Below, piece by piece: positions 31,217 through 36,087 of a stretch of DNA of 36,087 nt. Under the pieces are notes generated by a model. The model made no database searches. It saw only the letters and a program-made list of their open reading frames with translations, and was not told where the DNA came from. The stretch covers positions 1 through 36,087 of the forward strand of contig JACPRZ010000009.1 in the NCBI GenBank assembly GCA_016193485.1, read 5' to 3'. Made by a program: the position numbers and the translations under genes. Positions within the stretch are counted from its first letter, which is position 1, and every line of letters begins with the position of its first letter. Source of the stretch: Bacteroidota bacterium (GTDB lineage Bacteria > Bacteroidota > Bacteroidia > JACPRZ01).

Positions 31217-34200
31217 TTATTCGATTTTATTGTTTGACAAATAATACACCACCGGCACAATGAAAATATTGAGCAATGTTGAAGTGAGCAGCCCGCCTAA
31301 AATAACTTTTGCCATCGGGCTTTGGATTTCATTCCCCGGTAAATCTCCTGCAACTGCAAGCGGTATGAGTGCAAGTCCCGCACAAAGTGCAGTCATTAAT
31401 ATTGGGCTTAACCTGTCTTTTGAGCCATGAATAATTGTATCGTATAAATTAAAGCCATCTTCACGCAGGGTTTTATAATGAGATACGAGTAAAATTCCGT
31501 TTCGTGTGGCAACTCCAAACAAGGTGATGAAACCGATAATGCTTGGAATACTCATTATTCCGCTTGTAAAATAAATGCTGAATACCCCGCCTATTAATGC
31601 CAACGGAAGATTAAGCAAAATGATGGAAGCAATTTTTGTGTTTTTAAATTCCTGATAGAGAAGCAGGAAAATTACTAACAATGAAAGCAGCGAGGTAATG
31701 AGCAGCGTTTTTGACGCTTCGGTTTCGGCTTCAAATTGACCTCCGTATTCAATATGATAACCTTCGGGAAGTTTTACTTTTTCATAGATAATTTTCTGAA
31801 TTTCCTGCACTACGCTTTTCTGGTCTTGTCCCGCAACATTGGCTGATACCACGGTTTTGCGCTGTACATTTTCGCGGTTGATGGTGTTTGGTCCTGTTGT
31901 GCTGACAATATCCGCTACATAATGAAGGGGAATAACAGAATGTGTATTGGTAAGGTCGGTTGTTGAATGAATCAGTTTCGGCTCATTATGAATGTCAATG
32001 AGTGTGTTTCTGATATTTTCAATTTTGCCTTTGTTGGCATTATCAAAGCAAAGTATCAAATCAAAGGTTTTATTGCCTTCGTATATTTCCGAAACTTTTT
32101 CTCCGGCAAAAGCAACATCTATAAACTCATTGAATTCTCCGATGGTAATTCCATAGTGATTAAGAATATCCCGCTTTGCTTTTATCTGCACCTGCGGAAT
32201 TTCTACCTGCTGCTCCACGCTTAAATCCACCAATCCGTCAATGTTTTGAATTTCGCTTTTGATTTGATTGGAAATTGTAAAAAGTTTATTCAAATCGGTT
32301 CCGAATATTTTGATGGCGATATTTGCTCTTGTTCCAGAGAGCATGTGGTCAATGCGATGCCCGATGGGTTGCCCGATGGTAATGTTCACTCCTGAAACTC
32401 CGGAAAGTTTTTGGCGCACTTCCGCCATAAATTCTTTACGGCTTCTTTTCTCCAAAACAAAGGGCGCATCAATTTCAGCGGCATTTACTCCCTGCGCATG
32501 TTCGTCTGATTCCGCCCTGCCTGTTCTTCGGGTAGTGGTTTTTATTTCAGGAACTGAAAGCAATGCCTGTTCCACCCGTGTTCCGATTTTGTTGCTTTCC
32601 TCCAATGAAATTCCGGGAAGTGATACTGCGCTAATGACGAGTGAACCTTCGTTAAATTCGGGTAAAAAACTTCTTCCCAACTGGCTCATTACAACCAGCG
32701 CAGCAATCAATAACACAAGAGAAACGGCAATGACTGTTTTTTTAATTTTCATTACCTTTGTTAATGCGCTTGTATAAATATTTTGTAATCGCTCCACTAA
32801 CCAACTTTCTTTATGTTGTTTCTGTAACATCTCTTCATCGGCTAAAAGATAACTTCCTAAAACAGGCGTGAGCGTAATTGAAACGATGAGCGAAGCGAAA
32901 AGTGAAACTATAAATGCAATGCCAAGCGGTGCAAGTAATTTCCCTTCCATGCCTGATAAAAAGAAGAGCGGAACGAATGCAACGATAATGATGAATGTAG
33001 CGGTAACAATGGAAGTCCTGATTTCACAGGATGCGTCAAAAATTACTTTCAGTTTTTCTTTGCGTTCGGCTTCGGGTTTATGAATATTTTGCTTTAAGCG
33101 TTTGAAAACATTTTCCACATTAACAATCGCATCGTCCACCAAAGCGCCTATGGCGATTGCCATTCCGCCTAAACTCATGGTATTGATGGTGAAGTTAAGC
33201 CATTTTAAAATGAGAATTGAAACGATTAATGAAATTGGAATTGCCAGCAATGAAATAATTGTTGCTCTCCAATTCATCAAAAACAAAAAGAGGATAACGA
33301 CAACAAATATGCTTCCTTCTAAAAGTGTCTTTTGAATGTTGCTGATGGATGCGTTAATGAAGTCCGCCTGACGGAAAATTTTTGTGTTGATATGAATGTC
33401 CTTCGGTAAATTACTTTGAATGTCCGCAATGCCGTCATCAATCTTTTGTGTGAGTTCAAGTGTATTGGTAGCGGGCTGTTTCATCACGGTCATAATCACG
33501 GCAGGATTTCCTTTGAGTGAGCCGTCACCTATTTTTAGCGATGCACCGATTTTAATTTCTGCAACATCTTCAATCTTTACGGCATTGCCATCAACCATTT
33601 TGATTACTGATTTTCCTAATTCATTTACATCGTTCGTTCTGCCGATGCCTTTTACAATGTATTCATTGCTGTATTCATTCATAAAACCGCCCGAAGAATT
33701 TCCATTCGCCTGTTCGCTGGCACGAAGTAATTCGGAAAGCGAGACATGGTAGTAATTCATTTTTTGGGGTGAAGCCAAAATCTGATATTGCTTGTATTCA
33801 CCTCCGATAACAACCACCTGTGCAACTCCTCCTGTGGCTAATAATCTTGGCCGGATTGTCCAGTCGGCAATAGTTCGCAAATCCATTTGAGAAGAACTGT
33901 CGGCTGTTAAACTGATCAGCATGATTTCGCCCATTATGGAACTTTGCGGAGCCATTACAGGATTGCCAACGCCAACAGGGAGTTTTTCACCAACGGCAAT
34001 AATTTTTTCGTTAACGATTTGCCGTGCCTTAAAAATATCGGTGTTCCATTCAAACTCCACCCATACGATTGAAATTCCTGCGGATGATGAACTGCGAACC
34101 CTGCGGACATTTGTCGCTCCGTTCACGGATGTTTCTATTGGAAAGGTTACGAGTTTTTCAACTTCTTCGGGAGCCATTCCGTGCGCTTCGGTAAGCACTA

Positions 34201-34342
34201 CAACCGTGGGCGCTGTGAGGTCGGGAAATACATCCACTTCCATTCGTGTTGCTACATAAGAGCCGAACACAATTAGCAAAACCGATGCTACTACTATGAG
34301 TAATCGGTTGCTGAGAGAGAAATTTATTATTCTGTTTAGCAT
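31217..34342 (-). CDS. Heavy-metal RND efflux pump (CusA/CzcA type)
   Basis: 1041 residues, full length for the family. It opens MLNRIINFSLSNRLLIVVAS with the usual ATRMEVDVFPDLTAPTV and EVEKLVTFPIETSVNGATNV. Twelve transmembrane helices and two periplasmic porter regions are expected. Helix four carries GALVDDAIVNVENVFKRL, the proton-relay region; canonical divalent-cation pumps have a different residue pattern here, so ion preference is left open. FATHNGILLVSH-like VATRNGILLVSHY is near the end. It uses the proton gradient to move metal ions out through the adaptor and channel. Codon use looks more AT-rich than upstream genes. Confidence 0.93.
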   Translation of the reverse strand: MLNRIINFSLSNRLLIVVASVLLIVFGSYVATRMEVDVFPDLTAPTVVVLTEAHGMAPEEVEKLVTFPIETSVNGATNVRRVRSSSSAGISIVWVEFEWNTDIFKARQIVNEKIIAVGEKLPVGVGNPVMAPQSSIMGEIMLISLTADSSSQMDLRTIADWTIRPRLLATGGVAQVVVIGGEYKQYQILASPQKMNYYHVSLSELLRASEQANGNSSGGFMNEYSNEYIVKGIGRTNDVNELGKSVIKMVDGNAVKIEDVAEIKIGASLKIGDGSLKGNPAVIMTVMKQPATNTLELTQKIDDGIADIQSNLPKDIHINTKIFRQADFINASISNIQKTLLEGSIFVVVILFLFLMNWRATIISLLAIPISLIVSILILKWLNFTINTMSLGGMAIAIGALVDDAIVNVENVFKRLKQNIHKPEAERKEKLKVIFDASCEIRTSIVTATFIIIVAFVPLFFLSGMEGKLLAPLGIAFIVSLFASLIVSITLTPVLGSYLLADEEMLQKQHKESWLVERLQNIYTSALTKVMKIKKTVIAVSLVLLIAALVVMSQLGRSFLPEFNEGSLVISAVSLPGISLEESNKIGTRVEQALLSVPEIKTTTRRTGRAESDEHAQGVNAAEIDAPFVLEKRSRKEFMAEVRQKLSGVSGVNITIGQPIGHRIDHMLSGTRANIAIKIFGTDLNKLFTISNQIKSEIQNIDGLVDLSVEQQVEIPQVQIKAKRDILNHYGITIGEFNEFIDVAFAGEKVSEIYEGNKTFDLILCFDNANKGKIENIRNTLIDIHNEPKLIHSTTDLTNTHSVIPLHYVADIVSTTGPNTINRENVQRKTVVSANVAGQDQKSVVQEIQKIIYEKVKLPEGYHIEYGGQFEAETEASKTLLITSLLSLLVIFLLLYQEFKNTKIASIILLNLPLALIGGVFSIYFTSGIMSIPSIIGFITLFGVATRNGILLVSHYKTLREDGFNLYDTIIHGSKDRLSPILMTALCAGLALIPLAVAGDLPGNEIQSPMAKVILGGLLTSTLLNIFIVPVVYYLSNNKIE

Positions 34343-34354
34343 GATAATTTCATT

Positions 34355-35872
34355 TTAATGTTCGTGTCCGTGTGCAGGCAATGTTCCTGATGCGGTGGAT
34401 AATTTAATTTGATACGCTCCTTTGGCAACAACTCTTTCACCTTCGGTAACTCCGGAATATAATTGAACATTTATTCCATCGCTTGCACCCAATTTTACTT
34501 CACGCTTCTGAAAACTTTCTCCTTCTGTTTGCACATACACAAAGAAACTTCCCTGTTCTTCAATCAATGATGAAACGGGAATTACCAATGCGTCAGGAAT
34601 TGGGAATGACTTCAAATAAACTTCTGCAACAGAGCCGGGAATTAAATTACGCGCCTGTCCCGCATCAGGCGGGATGTTGTCAATTTCAAATGTTACAGGA
34701 ATGAAAGGGGAATTTGCAGAGGCGCTTTTACCAAAAGAAACCACTTTGCCGTTCAACTCCTGTGTGCCGATGAATTTATCGCTTTCTGCTGTTTTAAAAT
34801 TGGCGGAAGTGATGAAAGAAAGTTTATTGAAATACTTTTGGGAAACATTGGCTTGCAAAAGGAGTTTTTTATTTTTTGAAATGGTTGCCAGCGGTGTTCC
34901 CGCCTCCACGAATTGCCCCTCCGTAACGAGAATGTTTTTTACAAAACCGTTCATGGTTGATGAAATATTTTGCCCGTTTGCAGAATAATTCTTTGCAATC
35001 GTGTTAAAGGCGGTTTGTGCGTTTTCAAATTTCAGTTTTGTTTCCAGAAAATCTTTTTCAGAAACAATTTTATCTTTCACCAATTCTTTTGTCCGGTCAT
35101 AGTCGGCTTTGGCTTTGTCGTAATTCGCTTTTGCTTCCTTGTAAACAGCGTCAATATTCCCCTCTGTAATATCGCCTCCTGCAATGGTGAATAAATTAAT
35201 TCCTGCGCTTACTTCCGAACCTATAATGGTTTTGTTTCCTGCAAACAGAACAATTCCGCTTGCTTTGGCAGTTACTATCATTTCATCACCGGGGGCAGAA
35301 AGAATTTGCCCGCTTGTTTTGATGATGTCGCTGAATGCCTGCTTTTTTACAAGGGTATTTGCAAACTCAACTTTCCATGCCTGCTCTTTCAGGTAAGTGA
35401 TGTCGCCCCCGCCTGATTCTTCGGGTTGTTCAGCCAATGCAGTTTTTTCATCGGGATAAACTGTGATGTTATCAATTACAAGTTTGTCGGAATAGTCGGG
35501 TGTTTTGATTTCAAAAACCAACCGGCAGCCCTCTCCTGCAGTTTCAGGGCTTAGTTCAGGACGAAAAATTCCAGGCGATGAGGGAGCATCAGCAGTATGG
35601 CGAATGCCTTTTCCATCCTTAATTAAACTAACGGTAACACTTCCTTTTGTTAAAGGCGTGAACAACTCTCCAATCTGTGTAAGGTGTGCTGCAAAACGGG
35701 AAGTGTTTCCAACCACCAATGGCTTGAACTCAACGAAAAGTTCTGTCTTGTCGGAGTAAAGAGTATACGCTAACGGTTCAAGTTCGCGCTCATGCTCTTC
35801 CTGTTCTTGTTTGCCCGGACATCCTGCAAACAGAAGTGCCGACATCGTTAATAATGCAAATAGTTTGTTCAT
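34355..35872 (-). CDS. RND periplasmic adaptor (CusB-like), lipoprotein
   Basis: 505 residues from the ATG at 35872 (MNKLFALLTMSALLFAGCPG, lipobox with Cys18). A longer frame to 35977 overlaps the His-rich gene and is rejected. A ~110-residue N-terminal beta domain (LYSDKTELFVEFKPLVVG ... LIKDGKGIRH) precedes the adaptor core: a barrel-sandwich part (ILSAPGDEMIVTAKASGIVLF), an alpha-hairpin (EGNIDAVYKEAKANYDKAKA) and beta-barrel domains. The C-terminus ends in histidines (AHGHEH), suiting metal handling. Near residue 400, PPDAGQAR is encoded by a palindromic insertion. It links pump and outer-membrane channel; its stop is 12 nt before the pump gene. Confidence 0.92.
   Translation of the reverse strand: MNKLFALLTMSALLFAGCPGKQEQEEHERELEPLAYTLYSDKTELFVEFKPLVVGNTSRFAAHLTQIGELFTPLTKGSVTVSLIKDGKGIRHTADAPSSPGIFRPELSPETAGEGCRLVFEIKTPDYSDKLVIDNITVYPDEKTALAEQPEESGGGDITYLKEQAWKVEFANTLVKKQAFSDIIKTSGQILSAPGDEMIVTAKASGIVLFAGNKTIIGSEVSAGINLFTIAGGDITEGNIDAVYKEAKANYDKAKADYDRTKELVKDKIVSEKDFLETKLKFENAQTAFNTIAKNYSANGQNISSTMNGFVKNILVTEGQFVEAGTPLATISKNKKLLLQANVSQKYFNKLSFITSANFKTAESDKFIGTQELNGKVVSFGKSASANSPFIPVTFEIDNIPPDAGQARNLIPGSVAEVYLKSFPIPDALVIPVSSLIEEQGSFFVYVQTEGESFQKREVKLGASDGINVQLYSGVTEGERVVAKGAYQIKLSTASGTLPAHGHEH
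34658..34674. repeat. Short GC-rich palindrome inside the efflux adaptor gene
   Basis: TCCCGC-ATCAG-GCGGGA, a 6-bp stem, encodes part of PPDAGQAR in frame. It resembles the GTCCCGCC palindrome at 23480 and in aroE in composition but is not the same sequence. Confidence 0.7.
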
Positions 35873-35897
35873 CGTTTTGAGTTTTTGAAATTCCTTT

Positions 35898-36087
35898 TTA
35901 GTGTTTATGACTGTCATTATGGTTATGCTCATGGATTTTGACCGTGTCTTCTCCAACAGTGAAATCTTCCTGTTCATTATGCTTTAGCGTATCGCTATGC
36001 TGATGTGTTTCACCCTCGTTATGTTCATGAGTTCCGTCATTATGGTCGTGTTCTTTTGTTTGATTTCCTGAACATCCTGCAAGCAGG
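35898..36087 (-). CDS. Histidine-rich lipoprotein, 5' partial
   Basis: On the minus strand a frame runs from the window end to a TAA at 35898-35900. It reads LLAGCSGNQTKEHDHNDGTH onwards, with 12 histidines in 62 visible residues, ending HEHNHNDSHKH. LLAGC is a lipobox, so the protein is probably a periplasm-facing lipoprotein that binds metal ions. The start lies just outside the window. It lies 25 nt before the adaptor start on the same strand. Its beginning resembles the start of the adaptor lipoprotein, so a duplicated 5' region is possible. No longer neighbouring gene explains the histidine spacing. Confidence 0.75.
   Translation of the reverse strand, partial: LLAGCSGNQTKEHDHNDGTHEHNEGETHQHSDTLKHNEQEDFTVGEDTVKIHEHNHNDSHKH

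Noticed and set aside
30859..31260. Long N-terminal extension of the TolC-like frame
   Set aside because: It overlaps the DUF3147 gene and has Cys/His-rich shadow sequence; the ATG at 30858 gives a proper signal peptide.
35873..35977. N-terminal extension of the adaptor frame
   Set aside because: It overlaps the His-rich frame and lies before a clear lipoprotein signal starting at 35872.

Overview
The window looks like a chromosomal piece of a member of the Bacteroidota. Evidence: several families typical of that phylum (DUF3276/PUR-alpha-like, DUF5683, DUF4271, a carboxypeptidase-regulatory/TonB-dependent receptor), A-rich start regions with few clear Shine-Dalgarno sequences, and repeated matches to the phylum's -7 promoter element TAnnTTTG. 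The genus cannot be told from the sequence. No rRNA, tRNA or CRISPR array was seen.

Layout. 1-7562 (+): 3' part of an ABC exporter, a DUF3276 protein, an UPF0173 metallo-hydrolase, parA-parB, then DUF5683-dapB-lepB. 7563-12371 (+): a toxin-antitoxin remnant with a broken toxin, a TonB-dependent receptor whose last strands lie in another frame, a lipoprotein and a secreted BNR/YCF48-like protein. 12375-14519 (-): bioD, a coiled-coil protein and a zinc-ribbon/LysM protein. 14713-21190 (+): DUF4271-hemD-rnpA-yidD-S41 protease, then an O-antigen-ligase-like protein and a glycosyltransferase. 21177-22914 (-): two more glycosyltransferases. 23006-24318 (+): cutA and an exported Pcm. 24385-28117 (-): a RAYT-type transposase inside an apparent transposon, aroE, a YqaA/DedA membrane protein, a phosphosulfolactate-synthase homologue and a rhodanese. 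28315-29694 (+): a phosphoglucosamine-mutase-type enzyme. 29674-36087 (-): a compact heavy-metal RND efflux operon (His-rich lipoprotein, adaptor, pump, DUF3147, TolC-like channel), cut by the window end.

How genes work together. ParA/ParB act in chromosome segregation. DapB and AroE serve lysine/peptidoglycan and aromatic synthesis, HemD haem, BioD biotin, and the mutase probably UDP-GlcNAc. The O-antigen ligase and three glycosyltransferases form a surface-polysaccharide/LPS-core block. LepB, YidD and the S41 protease handle exported proteins. The RND operon would export metal ions, probably copper/silver or zinc/cobalt-type.

The most unusual content is repetitive DNA. (i) A RAYT gene sits in an 832-bp unit bounded by perfect 18-bp inverted repeats and a perfect 8-bp direct duplication. 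That is a DDE-transposon signature around an HUH-type enzyme, and the gene carries its own palindrome in frame. (ii) A 170-bp structured element occurs twice, about 96% identical, each time in the same orientation just upstream of a start codon. (iii) Short GC-rich palindromes occur between genes and also in frame inside aroE and the efflux adaptor. (iv) A 182-bp MITE-like element lies between aroE and yqaA. All were found by eye, so copy number elsewhere in the genome is unknown.
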